NCBI GenBank assembly: GCA_013215445.1
Contig: JABSRA010000037.1
Span: forward strand, 1-44,716
Origin: Oceanospirillaceae bacterium
Lineage (GTDB): Bacteria; Pseudomonadota; Gammaproteobacteria; Pseudomonadales; Balneatricaceae
Length of the DNA: 44,716 nt
Direction of reading: 5' to 3'
The notes beneath the pieces were generated by a model. It had not been told where the DNA came from and did not search any database. It saw only the letters and a list, made by a program, of their open reading frames with translations. Positions 25,621-34,009 of this stretch are shown here, piece by piece. The translations under genes and the position numbers were made by a program. Positions within the stretch are counted from its first letter, which is position 1. Every line of letters starts with the position of its first letter.

Positions 25621-26625
25621 TTAGCCTTTGTTTTTATTGGTTATTAAGCCAAATAAGCGCATCCTGCTGACACCTCCATCCGGAAAGATATTAAGGCGTA
25701 CATGGGTGATAGGGCCAATGTTGTTAAGCTCTTTAATAAACTCTTGCTCGCAGTGCATCTGCAATTTTTGCGAGGGCAGTAATTCCTGCCAAAAGAGGCT
25801 CTGAGTTTCAATTTGGGCGTCGGTCCCACCTTTAACGTAAGCGCCTTGAATAGAACAGCTATCGGGATAGTTGCCTTTAAAGTGTAACGTGTCTATTAAC
25901 ACTCTAGATATTTCACCCTCGTGTCCCAACGCGACGATAACCCAGTCAAACCCCGGAGTGCGACGTCTGGCGGTTTCCCAGCCATCTCCCATGTTGACAC
26001 CACGATCGGGGTTGAGAATATTGCGCATCTGGCCGAAGTGCTCATCCGAGCAGGCGAGGGCGCGACCACCATTTAAGGCGCTGGCCAAATCGAGCAGTTG
26101 TTCAGGGTCTTGCGATGCCCAATCGTGATACGGGCTACCGTACACTCTCAAACGTGCAATGCCACCATCGGGGAAGATATTAAAGCGCAAATGTGTCCAA
26201 GGTTGATCGCAGTCAATGGCGTGAAAGTGCTGTGAATCACCCTGTAAATCAACCGCCGCTAATATTTCTTGCCATTGGCTTTGGTCATCGGGGTCGCCGT
26301 GTTCGCAAAAACATGCCTCAAGGGAGGCAGAGGGTGGATAATTACCGGTAAAGTAGGATGTGTCAATTTCAACGCCTTTGATCACCCCGCGTACGCCTAA
26401 GCGTATCACCGCGAAATCAAAACCTTCGAAGCGTTTACGGCGAGATTCCCAGCCGTCCATCCACTTGCCATTATCATCAAATACACCTTCTTTCCAGACG
26501 GCGTCAGTCGGGGCTAACATACGATTCGCCTCGGCAAACCAGTCATCAGTAACCGAGATAACGGTTGTCCCTAAACGGGCATCGGCAAGGTTTAAATATT
26601 TTTGAAAACTGTGTTTCTCAGTCAT
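25621..26625 (-). CDS. alc: Allantoicase
   Basis: About 334 residues made of two homologous beta-sandwich allantoicase repeats, visible as [20 protein letters not shown] (near residue 48) and [20 protein letters not shown] (near 210). Each is followed by [11 protein letters not shown] or [11 protein letters not shown] and closes with an RLNIFPDGG or RFNIFPDGG motif. It hydrolyses allantoate to ureidoglycolate and urea. I choose ATG 26625, which has an AGGTG ribosome site, over GTG 26634. It sits 17 bp after uraD and 4 bp before allA. Use of allantoicase rather than the AllC route explains why no allantoate amidohydrolase is present. Confidence 0.96.
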   Translation of the reverse strand: MTEKHSFQKYLNLADARLGTTVISVTDDWFAEANRMLAPTDAVWKEGVFDDNGKWMDGWESRRKRFEGFDFAVIRLGVRGVIKGVEIDTSYFTGNYPPSASLEACFCEHGDPDDQSQWQEILAAVDLQGDSQHFHAIDCDQPWTHLRFNIFPDGGIARLRVYGSPYHDWASQDPEQLLDLASALNGGRALACSDEHFGQMRNILNPDRGVNMGDGWETARRRTPGFDWVIVALGHEGEISRVLIDTLHFKGNYPDSCSIQGAYVKGGTDAQIETQSLFWQELLPSQKLQMHCEQEFIKELNNIGPITHVRLNIFPDGGVSRMRLFGLITNKNKG

Positions 26626-26642
26626 GAAGAGCACCTATAAAT

Positions 26643-27158
26643 TTACAGATCTTGTAGTCGAAACAAGGCTATTTTATTGATTTCCTGCAGCGCTTGGCTA
26701 AATTCCGTCTCTGCATCGTTATGTATACGTCGCTCAAAGGCGGCGATGATCTTGAATCGGTCACTGCCTTTTACCGCCATAATAAACGGAAAGGCGAATT
26801 TGTCTTTATAGCGTTGGTTGAGCGTAGAGAACTGGGCAAATTGCTCTGCACTGCAATGGCTAATACCGGCGCCGGCCTGCTCTGTCGTCGAGGCATTGGT
26901 GAGTTCACCGGCGATGGCCGCTCTACCGGCCAAATCGGGATGGGCATTAATTAACGCCAGTTTAGCGGGGCGTGCCGCTTTATCTAAGACTTCGGCCATC
27001 AGTCGATGAAGTTCGGTTATCTGATTGTGTTCGCGGCTAATACCACGAGCATATGCATCCTTGGCAACCCAGGGGGAGTGCTCGTAAATATCGGCAAAGC
27101 ATGCGATAAAATCTTTTGCACTCATCTCACTGGGAGTGCAGCTGTTAAAAATTTGCAT
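26643..27158 (-). CDS. uraD: OHCU decarboxylase
   Basis: About 171 residues, full length for 2-oxo-4-hydroxy-4-carboxy-5-ureidoimidazoline decarboxylase, which makes (S)-allantoin. The catalytic segment INAHPDLAGRAAIAGELTN with the active-site His is near residue 74. EQAGAGISHC and the KFAFPFIMAVKG strand follow. ATG 27158 is chosen because the family starts close to it and it falls 8 bp after the puuE stop; the longer frame to 27236 only re-reads puuE. It is co-transcribed with puuE and alc. Confidence 0.95.
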   Translation of the reverse strand: MQIFNSCTPSEMSAKDFIACFADIYEHSPWVAKDAYARGISREHNQITELHRLMAEVLDKAARPAKLALINAHPDLAGRAAIAGELTNASTTEQAGAGISHCSAEQFAQFSTLNQRYKDKFAFPFIMAVKGSDRFKIIAAFERRIHNDAETEFSQALQEINKIALFRLQDL

Positions 27159-27166
27159 AATGGTTA

Positions 27167-28084
27167 TTATTCTCCCGCTGCAAAGGGGTGGGTTTTGTGC
27201 CAGTGTCTGGCAATATCGATACGCCGTGCCACCCATACCTTATCATGACTATTAACGTATTTGATAAAACGTTCCAGCGCTGCAATACGCCCAGGCCTGC
27301 CGACGAGGCGACAGTGTAAGCCTATCGATAACATTTTAGGTGCCTGCGCCCCCTCTTCGTACAAAGTATCGAAGCTGTCTTTTAGATATTGGTAAAATTG
27401 TTCGCCGCTGTTAAAACCTTGAGCAGTGGCGAAACGCATATCGTTGACATCTAAGGTGTAGGGGATAACTAAATGCCCCTTACCGTTGTTGTCTATCCAG
27501 TAGGGTAGGTCATCGTCGTAGGCATCACTGTCGTAGCTAAAGCCGCCTTCGGCCATCACCAGTGCACGGGTATTGGGGCCATTGCGCCCAGTATACCAGC
27601 CAAGAGGGCGCTCGCCTGTGACGCGAGTGATAATTTCAATCGCCTGTTGTAAGTGTTGTTGCTCGTCTTCTAGGCTAACATTTTGATAATCTATCCAGCG
27701 GTATCCATGACTGCAAATTTCATGACCCGCCGCTGCCATTGCCCGAGCGACTTCGGGGTGGCGCTCCACCGCCATCGCCACGGCAAACACGGTGAGTTTT
27801 AGCTGATGTTTGTCAAATAATTTTAACAGGCGCCAAACTCCGGCGCGACTGCCGTACTCGTAACAGGACTCCATGCTTAAATTACGCTGCCCCTGCAGAG
27901 ATTGAGCCCCGGGCATTTCAGATAAAAAAGCTTCAGATTCACTGTCGCCATGTAGCAGGCAGCGCTCGCCACCCTCTTCATAATTTAAGACAAAAGAGAC
28001 CGCAATACGCGCTTGATTTGGCCATTGTGGATGGGGTGGTTGAGGGCCGTAGCCAATAAGGTTGCGTGGATATTCATTGATCAA
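27167..28084 (-). CDS. puuE: Allantoinase PuuE (polysaccharide-deacetylase fold)
   Basis: 305 residues of the cofactor-poor PuuE type, unrelated to AllB-type amidohydrolases. It converts allantoin to allantoate. Landmarks are PRNLIGYGPQPPHPQWP at the N-terminus, FVLNYEEGGE, HEICSHGYRWIDY (metal His region, about residue 105), GWYTGRNGPNTRAL and a final LERFIKYVNSHDKVWVARR. It is the first gene of the minus-strand ureide operon. The upstream 419-bp region is shared with the divergent hiuH-gntR unit and contains a TTGTATACAA palindrome 75 bp from the start. Confidence 0.95.
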   Translation of the reverse strand: MINEYPRNLIGYGPQPPHPQWPNQARIAVSFVLNYEEGGERCLLHGDSESEAFLSEMPGAQSLQGQRNLSMESCYEYGSRAGVWRLLKLFDKHQLKLTVFAVAMAVERHPEVARAMAAAGHEICSHGYRWIDYQNVSLEDEQQHLQQAIEIITRVTGERPLGWYTGRNGPNTRALVMAEGGFSYDSDAYDDDLPYWIDNNGKGHLVIPYTLDVNDMRFATAQGFNSGEQFYQYLKDSFDTLYEEGAQAPKMLSIGLHCRLVGRPGRIAALERFIKYVNSHDKVWVARRIDIARHWHKTHPFAAGE

Positions 28085-28503
28085 AACGGTTACTCCTTAT
28101 GATTGCCAGCAAATACATTTCCCAATTAACGCGGAAGAAATGTTTTGACACCTTAGGATTGTATACAAAAAAAATTAAATTTACATGAAAAAACATGCCA
28201 TAATGGGAAATTGTCCGCCGTAAAATGACAGAGACTCTATGCTAACGGTGATAATAGTCCGCTGTTTTGGTTGAGTATTGCCTTGTCAAACCAGAAATAA
28301 AGTGAGGTATACTAAAATAGTGAGTTTTTATGTTATACCCCCTAGCGTAGATTTCAACTATGGTTAAGCGCTATGACTGACATAAAAATGCGCTCATCAA
28401 TCAGATATTTTGATATTAGTCTGCGCGCAATATGCGTTTTGCCACCAATCGATAAATTATAAAGGAGGGTGCTCAGGGAGTTCTATCCCGGTGCACAGAT
28501 ATT
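28085..28503. promoter_or_regulatory. Divergent control region, puuE / hiuH
   Basis: 419 bp between the minus-strand ureide operon and hiuH-gntR. It holds the TTGTATACAA palindrome at 28159-28168, A-rich tracts just right of it, a second TATAC-containing stretch near 28308, and a short hairpin close to the hiuH start. Confidence 0.6.
28159..28168. promoter_or_regulatory. GntR/FCD-type operator TTGTATACAA
   Basis: Perfect 10-bp palindrome of the kind bound by FadR/FCD-subfamily GntR regulators, in the divergent promoter region next to the hiuH-gntR unit. A GTATAC core also lies at 32401-32406, upstream of the purine permease. Confidence 0.6.
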
Positions 28504-28854
28504 ATGGGTTATTTAACCACACATGTTTTAGACACCGCCGGCGGTTGCCCGGGTAGCGATATTCCCGTGACACTTTACCGTGTGACAGAAGAACGCCAGC
28601 TTATCACCCAAGTGACCACTAATAGTGATGGTCGCTGCGATCAGCCACTGATGGAGGGCGAGGCCTTTACCACAGGTGTTTACGAGTTAGTCTTTGAAGT
28701 GGCAAATTATTATCGCAATAAGGGAGTTAAGCTTGCACAGCCAGCATTTCTTGATGAAATCGTGCTGCGGTTCGCCATTGCTGAAGAAAGCGAGCATTAC
28801 CATGTGCCGCTATTGGTCTCACCTTACAGTTACTCTACTTATCGGGGTAGTTAA
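28504..28854 (+). CDS. hiuH: 5-Hydroxyisourate hydrolase
   Basis: 116 residues with the complete transthyretin-related protein signature: THVLDT near the N-terminus, the catalytic Arg in DGRCDQPL, the His in EHYHVPLLVSPYSY and the C-terminal tetrapeptide-type ending YRGS that distinguishes the hydrolase from transthyretin. There is no signal peptide, so it is cytoplasmic. It hydrolyses the PuuD product to OHCU. The ribosome site is weak; a better AAGGAGGG lies about 40 nt upstream in the leader. It is followed after 45 bp by the GntR gene, in the same direction. Confidence 0.96.
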   Translation: MGYLTTHVLDTAGGCPGSDIPVTLYRVTEERQLITQVTTNSDGRCDQPLMEGEAFTTGVYELVFEVANYYRNKGVKLAQPAFLDEIVLRFAIAEESEHYHVPLLVSPYSYSTYRGS

Positions 28855-28899
28855 TCTCTTCAACTAAGTTAGCTGTCATTAATAAACTGAACCACTGAT

Positions 28900-29646
28900 A
28901 TGAAACTAAAAAAACCTAAAGCTCCGCTGGGAGTCGCCAAGAAAGCCAAAAACACTCAGGATGATATTGTCTATGAGCACATCTTTGAGGCGGTGCTAGA
29001 GCAGCGTTTAGCCCCTGGGACTAAGCTTAATGAAGAGTCATTGGGGGAGATTTTTTCGGTCAGCAGAACCGTGATTCGCCGGGCTTTATCGAGGCTTGGA
29101 CACGAGCAAGTGGTCGTATTGCGGCCTAATCGTGGGGCCGTTGTGGCAGCGCCGAGTATCGCCGAGGCGGTTAAAATAGTGCGGGCTCGTCGGGTGATTG
29201 AAAATGCCGTTATCGAGCTGGTGATCGACAATATTAATGCCCAGCAAATTGAATTACTCAAAGAGTCGGTAGCCCGCGAGCAGGCCTATTTTGCCAGGGG
29301 TGATCGGGGTGCGGGGATTCGTCAATCGGGTGAATTTCATTTGTTGCTGGCACAGATTGCGGATAATCCTCCGCTATTGAGTTTTCAGCGCAGCTTGGTA
29401 TCCCAGTGTTCGCTAATTATTGCCCAATACGAGAGTGGCGCGCAAAGTCACTGTTCATATGATGAACACTATGCGTTGATCGACTCGATTGCCGATGGAG
29501 ATACCCGCAAAGCCACGCAGTTGATGTCTCACCATTTAGACCACATCGAAAGTAAATTATGCCTTGATGAGCAAAGTAGTAATGATAATTATCTAAAATC
29601 GGTGTTTGCTGATATTAACGCTAAGGAAGACAACCTCGCTGAGTAA
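28900..29646 (+). CDS. GntR family regulator (FCD domain)
   Basis: 248 residues: N-terminal winged helix (IVYEHIFEAVLEQRLAPGTKL, LGEIFSVSRTVIRRALSRL) and a C-terminal all-helical FCD ligand domain with metal-ligand type residues (GEFHLLLAQIADNP and the HHLDHIESKL end). Regulators of this group often bind TTGTATACAA-like palindromes; one occurs in the puuE/hiuH control region 740 bp upstream. Co-transcription with hiuH and its central place in the island make it the likely controller of the purine genes, with a ureide as effector. This is inference. Confidence 0.92.
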   Translation: MKLKKPKAPLGVAKKAKNTQDDIVYEHIFEAVLEQRLAPGTKLNEESLGEIFSVSRTVIRRALSRLGHEQVVVLRPNRGAVVAAPSIAEAVKIVRARRVIENAVIELVIDNINAQQIELLKESVAREQAYFARGDRGAGIRQSGEFHLLLAQIADNPPLLSFQRSLVSQCSLIIAQYESGAQSHCSYDEHYALIDSIADGDTRKATQLMSHHLDHIESKLCLDEQSSNDNYLKSVFADINAKEDNLAE

Positions 29647-29657
29647 AACCAAGCAAA

Positions 29658-29682
29658 CCAAGGGCTGATGTTCAGTCCTTGG
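29658..29682. terminator. Hairpin between convergent gntR and aminotransferase genes
   Basis: CCAAGGGCTGA / TCAGTCCTTGG forms an 11-bp stem with one G-T wobble and a 3-nt loop, between the two stops. No strong T-run, so it may be rho-assisted or simply structural. Confidence 0.55.
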
Positions 29683-29719
29683 CAGCTTGTTAGCGCGGAT
29701 ATTGCCTGCACTATGCGGC

Positions 29720-30886
29720 TTAGGTTTTGTTACAAAAATGGCGCTGCGTCGCACTGACTCCCTGGCCTAGCTCTATCGGGTAGTTGAGATCTACCATGGC
29801 CATTTCGATACTGGCAATACCCGCGAGAACCATAACTTCTGTTAGTGAACCCAAGTGGCCAATACGAAAGGCCTTGGTATTCATCTCACCCAAACCGCCG
29901 CCAAAAGAAACGCTATAACGGTTATAAGCGCGATCGGTTAAAGCATTGCTATCAAAGCCCTCAGGGACATAAATAGCACTGACTGTATCTGAATACAGGT
30001 CACTGGAATGGGCACAGAGTTCAAATCCCCAAGCCTTAACCGCTTCCCTAACGCCCTGCGCTAAATGGTGATGGCGCGCATAAACATTCTCTAGTCCCTC
30101 TTCAAAGAGCATATTGAGGCTTTCACGCAGGCCATAGATAAGCTGCAATGGAGGCGTGTAGGGGTAACCCCCGCTCCGATTGGCGGCCAACATGTCCGTA
30201 AAGTCAAAGAAAGTGCGAGCTAGTGTCGCGCTCTGCATTGCCGCTATTGCTTTTTGACTAACCCCGAGAATTGCCATACCGGTGGTCAACATAAAACCTT
30301 TTTGTGAGCCAGATACAGCGATGTCTACTCCCCAGTCATCCATGGCAAAGGGCATCGAGGCGAGAGAACTGACGCAATCAACCATCAGCAGCGCCGGATG
30401 TGCACAGCTATCCATCGCCTCACGCACGGCTTTAATATTACTGACCACCCCGGTGGCGGTTTCGTTATGGGTGACTAACAGTGCCTTTATCTGGTGAGTT
30501 TTGTCGGCGGCTAAAATTTCGGCAAACTGCGCTGCAGGGGCACCACTACCCCAGCTGCATTCAATAATTTTAACCTCTAATCCATGGCGTTGGCAGAGGT
30601 CAATCCAGCGGTGCGAAAACATCCCATAGCGGGCGATTAACACTTGATCACCGGGCGATAAAGTATTGCAAATAGCTGCCTCCCAGCCACCGGTACCACT
30701 GGCGGGAAAAGTGATCACCTCACCTGACTGAGTGCCAAATACACGTTTGCAGCCCTCTAGCACTGGTGCCAAAGTCTCGGCAAAATCCGCAGCGCGGTGA
30801 TCGAGAGTCTGGATGTGCATAGCATTGCGCAATCTGTCAGGAATATTAGTAGGTCCTGGAATAAAAATTGGATTTTGATTGTTCAT
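29720..30886 (-). CDS. Class-V glyoxylate aminotransferase (serine/alanine/ureidoglycine type)
   Basis: About 388 residues of the AGXT/SgaA/PucG group. ATG 30886 is supported by AGGAG 10 nt upstream; the open frame to 31150 has no support. Visible features are FIPGPTNIPDRLRNAM at the N-terminus, FPASGTGGWEAA near residue 67, the Asp in LLMVDCVSSLAS and the PLP lysine in SGSQKGFMLTTG near residue 192. It transfers an amino group to glyoxylate, giving glycine. In this setting it either removes glyoxylate made by AllA using serine or alanine, or acts on ureidoglycine as PucG does. The sequence resembles serine-glyoxylate enzymes more, and the presence of Alc and AllA favours the first option. 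Confidence 0.88.
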   Translation of the reverse strand: MNNQNPIFIPGPTNIPDRLRNAMHIQTLDHRAADFAETLAPVLEGCKRVFGTQSGEVITFPASGTGGWEAAICNTLSPGDQVLIARYGMFSHRWIDLCQRHGLEVKIIECSWGSGAPAAQFAEILAADKTHQIKALLVTHNETATGVVSNIKAVREAMDSCAHPALLMVDCVSSLASMPFAMDDWGVDIAVSGSQKGFMLTTGMAILGVSQKAIAAMQSATLARTFFDFTDMLAANRSGGYPYTPPLQLIYGLRESLNMLFEEGLENVYARHHHLAQGVREAVKAWGFELCAHSSDLYSDTVSAIYVPEGFDSNALTDRAYNRYSVSFGGGLGEMNTKAFRIGHLGSLTEVMVLAGIASIEMAMVDLNYPIELGQGVSATQRHFCNKT

Positions 30887-31120
30887 CTGGGTTGAACTCC
30901 TGAATTGAGGCGGTAAAAAAGTGACCTTAGCCTGGATAGGGTATGCAATATTCGAGCTAGATTCACTCGTAGTTAGGTTGAGCTTAGTGACTTGCAGAAA
31001 AATCACAATCACTATGCATTTCACATTATGGAATGATATGGAGGGGCAACCTAAGACATTACATTGTTTTAACGATATAGTCAGTATTAGGGAAGCAGCG
31101 AACAAGTCCCAAGCGCCCCT

Positions 31121-31216
31121 GGCGTACAGGATTATTTGTGATTGAGGCAATGGTTACAGGCGGGCTGGTTGCCCGGCGAAAACCATTAACAAAGAGCACG
31201 AACTATCCTGTACGCC
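31121..31216. repeat. Nested inverted-repeat structure A
   Basis: Outer arms GGCGTACAGGAT (31121-31132) and ATCCTGTACGCC (31205-31216) match perfectly over 12 bp. Inside lie AATGGTT / AACCATT (7 bp) and, at the centre, CGGGC-TGGTT-GCCCG. The three pairs are concentric with almost symmetric spacers (16 and 17 nt in the outer one), as expected for a folded RNA or cruciform. Function unknown. Confidence 0.65.
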
Positions 31217-31245
31217 CCGTAGGGTACTTACGTTTTAAAAGAAAG

Positions 31246-31355
31246 CTAAGCGGTCAACAGAGATGAAATCTTGTTTCATCTGCATTTACTTTGTCAGAAC
31301 GCTTGTAAAGGACTAGCCATTCACTTCGCATTCTTCCGCGGATTTAACCGCTTAG
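31246..31355. repeat. Nested inverted-repeat structure B
   Basis: Outer arms CTAAGCGGT (31246-31254) and ACCGCTTAG (31347-31355) enclose a perfect hairpin AGATGAAA-TCTTG-TTTCATCT (31261-31281). It begins 30 bp after structure A and ends about 108 bp before the IclR start. Confidence 0.55.
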
Positions 31356-31463
31356 TTATTCACAGGGAACATTTGGGGACTTATTCGCTACTTCCTTAGG
31401 GTGGTGATACGTTTCATATCGCGAAATATAGTATAGAAGTATAAAACTTAAGGGTGTAAATGG

Positions 31464-32216
31464 ATGGGTGGTAAGGATCTGGGTAGCGGTATTCAAGTGA
31501 TTGACCGGGCGGCGCTGTTGATCGATGCAATCAGCCGCTATTCAACCCCGGTAAAACTAAAAATATTGAGCGCAGAGACAGAACTTCACCCCTCCACGGT
31601 GCATCGGATTTTAGATTCTCTGGTCTGTAATGGGTTTGTCGAGCGCTTGGTGGGGGGTGAGTATCGCCTCGGAAGACGCTTGAATCAACCCTCTATAGCA
31701 GTGCATAGCAGCATGGAAATCTGTGCGGTAGCAATGCCTTACATGGAAAGACTACGGGATAAAATTGGCGAGACAGTCAACCTGACACTGCGCGAGGGGG
31801 ACGTGGTTATTTATTATGAGAAAGTCACCCCCAACCGCATGATGCATGTGCAGCAAGTGATAGGGAGTCGCGCCCCACTGCACGTCACAGCCGTAGGCAA
31901 ATTGATGTTGGGGGCCAGCGGCGAGGCAGATATAAACGCGTATGCGCAACGCACTAATTTACCCGCGTATACGCAAAATACATTTTCGACACTCGATAGC
32001 TTAGTGACCGAGTGCCTAACTGCGATAACCCAAGGCTACGCACTAGACAATGAAGAGGCCGAAATTGATGTGGGCTGCATTGGTGTACTGCTCTACGATA
32101 ACAATGCCAATATTGCAGCGGGGCTTTCCATTTCAGCACCCATTGATCGACGCCGTACACAGTGGATAGCTGAGTTAATAGCCGTGGGCAAGATGATTTC
32201 TCGACAATTGACTTAA
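31464..32216 (+). CDS. IclR family transcriptional regulator
   Basis: 250 residues: an N-terminal winged helix (IQVIDRAALLIDAISRYSTP, ELHPSTVHRILDSLV) and a C-terminal IclR effector domain (TVNLTLREGDVVIYYEKV near residue 107, LHVTAVGKLMLG near 138, and GYALDNEEAEIDVGCIGVLL near 190, the small-molecule pocket). AllR-type IclR proteins sense glyoxylate or allantoin and control allantoin and glyoxylate genes in enterobacteria, which suits this location between the aminotransferase and the permease-glcDEF unit. The effector here is inference. AAGGG lies 10 nt before the ATG. Confidence 0.92.
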   Translation: MGGKDLGSGIQVIDRAALLIDAISRYSTPVKLKILSAETELHPSTVHRILDSLVCNGFVERLVGGEYRLGRRLNQPSIAVHSSMEICAVAMPYMERLRDKIGETVNLTLREGDVVIYYEKVTPNRMMHVQQVIGSRAPLHVTAVGKLMLGASGEADINAYAQRTNLPAYTQNTFSTLDSLVTECLTAITQGYALDNEEAEIDVGCIGVLLYDNNANIAAGLSISAPIDRRRTQWIAELIAVGKMISRQLT

Positions 32217-32585
32217 GCTGTTTAGAACATTGCTAACCCAGTATCACGGAGGGAGATTGGCAGATGGTGGTGTTTGATCTGTCCGATTAATACAGTATTA
32301 CCAAACACTAGCGCGGTATTTAGGCCAAATACAGCCGCTTTTAATAAAGTGCTGCTGTTATTACAAACGACGCTAGTTTGTACAGATTTCTAAATAAATT
32401 GTATACGTAAATTACTGAAACATGTAGACAATTATAAATATTCTGGCTATTTTGTAACCACAAATTGGCATTTATTGATGCGCAGCCAAGCTTGGATGCC
32501 CCGGTTTCAACCGGTGATAAGTGTTTTTTTCAAAGTCTCATTCAATATAAATAAAACAATAAGATCAATTGTATGGAGAAAATTC
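32217..32585. promoter_or_regulatory. Promoter region of the permease-glcDEF unit
   Basis: 369 bp, AT-rich in its right half. It contains a GTATAC palindrome core (32401-32406) that resembles the operator found upstream of puuE. The open frame starting at 32475 belongs to this leader rather than to the permease. Confidence 0.5.
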
Positions 32586-33968
32586 ATGTCAGAAAAGGCA
32601 CAAGAACCCGTTCTTTCATCGCCCGCGGCCAACGCTATTGGTAGTCCAGAGCAGCTCAGAGATCCCAACTATTTTCCACCGTTGAAAGTGGCGATTCCCC
32701 TAGGTATCCAACACGTACTGGCGATGTTCGTCTCAAATATCACCCCGGCAATTATCATTGCAGGTGCTGCAGGCTTCGGCTTTGGTTCCAACTCTGCAGA
32801 TTTCCCGTCGATGATCTACATGATGCAGATGTGTATGTTGCTAGCAGGTGTCACGACACTGTTACAGACCATAGGGTTTGGGCCGGTGGGCGCGCGCTTG
32901 CCGATAGTACAGGGGACTAGTTTTGCCTTTATTCCGATTATTGTGCCATTAGTGGCAGGCAAGGGCGTCGATGCGATGGCGGCTGTTGCCGGTGGCATAT
33001 TAATTGGTGGATTATTACAGGCGGCGCTTGCACCTTTTATCGGGCGATTGCGTTTTGCCCTGCCGCCACTAGTCACCGGGTTAATCGTGACCATGATCGG
33101 GCTCTCGCTGTTGAAAATTGGTATTCAATACGCGGCGGGGGGTGTGCCTGCGATGGGTACCCCAGAGTTTGGATCGCCACAGAATTGGGGCGTGGCCAGT
33201 GTTGTTATCGTGGTTACCCTCGGCATTAAATTTTACGCGCGTGGCATGCTCAGTGTTTCCGCTGTATTACTCGGTTTGATCGCCGGTTATATCGTCGCCT
33301 ATATGTTAGGTATGGTGAGTTTCGCCAATATCGGTAGAGCGGCGCCCTTTGCGTTGCCGAAAATTTTACCCTTTGGTATTGAATTCACCGTCTCAGCGAT
33401 TATTGGTATCACTTTGATGTCATTTATCTCGGCAATCGAGACGGTAGGCGATGTGTCGGGTATCACCAAGGGAGGTGCCAACCGCGAGGCGACAGATACT
33501 GAAATAAAAGGGGCGACTTATGCCGACGGTTTAGGTTCGGCATTTTCGAGCTTGTTTGGTGCGCTACCCAATACCTCGTTTTCACAAAATGTGGGACTAA
33601 TCGCCATGACCGGGGTAATGAGTCGTCACGTCGCCACCATTGGGGCAGTGTTTCTGGTGATCTGTGGATTTATTCCCAAAGTGGGCGCTATCATTACCAC
33701 TATCCCGATTGAGGTTCTCGGTGGTGGGGTAATTATTATGTTTGGTATGGTGGTTTCAGCGGGCATAAGAATGTTGTCAGATGTTGACTGGTCGAGTCGC
33801 AATATGGTGATTTTTGCTATCTCTATCTCTCTGGGGTTGGGCTTAATGCTGGTGCCTTCGGCGCTGCAGCACATGCCGGGGACGCTCAAAGCATTGATGT
33901 CTACGGGCTTGTTGCCAGCGGCTGTCGTCGCGATAGTCTTAAACGTCGTCATGCCAGAGGAAAGCTAA
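32586..33968 (+). CDS. NCS2 family urate/xanthine permease
   Basis: About 460 residues with roughly 14 membrane segments, the NCS2 (UraA/XanQ) fold. ATG 32586 is chosen because GGAG lies 9 nt upstream; the frame from 32475 adds 37 unlikely residues. Family marks are PLGIQHVLAMF at the N-terminus, ARLPIVQGTSFAFIPII (near residue 105), a central AIETVGDVSG with the conserved Glu, and FSQNVGLIAMTGVMSRH with the NCS2 signature Gln-Asn. The neighbours make urate the most likely substrate, but xanthine cannot be excluded. It is 41 bp upstream of glcD in the same direction and probably heads a four-gene operon. Confidence 0.93.
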   Translation: MSEKAQEPVLSSPAANAIGSPEQLRDPNYFPPLKVAIPLGIQHVLAMFVSNITPAIIIAGAAGFGFGSNSADFPSMIYMMQMCMLLAGVTTLLQTIGFGPVGARLPIVQGTSFAFIPIIVPLVAGKGVDAMAAVAGGILIGGLLQAALAPFIGRLRFALPPLVTGLIVTMIGLSLLKIGIQYAAGGVPAMGTPEFGSPQNWGVASVVIVVTLGIKFYARGMLSVSAVLLGLIAGYIVAYMLGMVSFANIGRAAPFALPKILPFGIEFTVSAIIGITLMSFISAIETVGDVSGITKGGANREATDTEIKGATYADGLGSAFSSLFGALPNTSFSQNVGLIAMTGVMSRHVATIGAVFLVICGFIPKVGAIITTIPIEVLGGGVIIMFGMVVSAGIRMLSDVDWSSRNMVIFAISISLGLGLMLVPSALQHMPGTLKALMSTGLLPAAVVAIVLNVVMPEES

Positions 33969-34009
33969 ACAGCTCTGGCTAGGCGTAAACCGATAAAACG
34001 GGGGTAATA

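Larger units (their letters stand above)
30887..31463. other. Divergent intergenic region with nested inverted repeats
   Basis: 577 bp between the aminotransferase and the IclR regulator. It must hold both promoters. The middle (31121-31355) contains two consecutive nested stem structures listed separately. A 74-codon plus frame (30921-31145) has no ribosome site and is discounted. Confidence 0.5.

Noticed and set aside
30921..31145. 74-codon plus-strand frame upstream of the aminotransferase
   Set aside because: It lacks a ribosome site and its 3' part overlaps the inverted-repeat structure; the composition is not protein-like.
31121..31216. Integron attC site
   Set aside because: Inverted arms are present, but the GTTRRRY/RYYYAAC core sites are missing and no cassette or integrase gene is nearby.
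32475..32585. N-terminal extension of the NCS2 permease
   Set aside because: The 37 extra residues do not resemble the family, and GGAG lies directly before the ATG at 32586.
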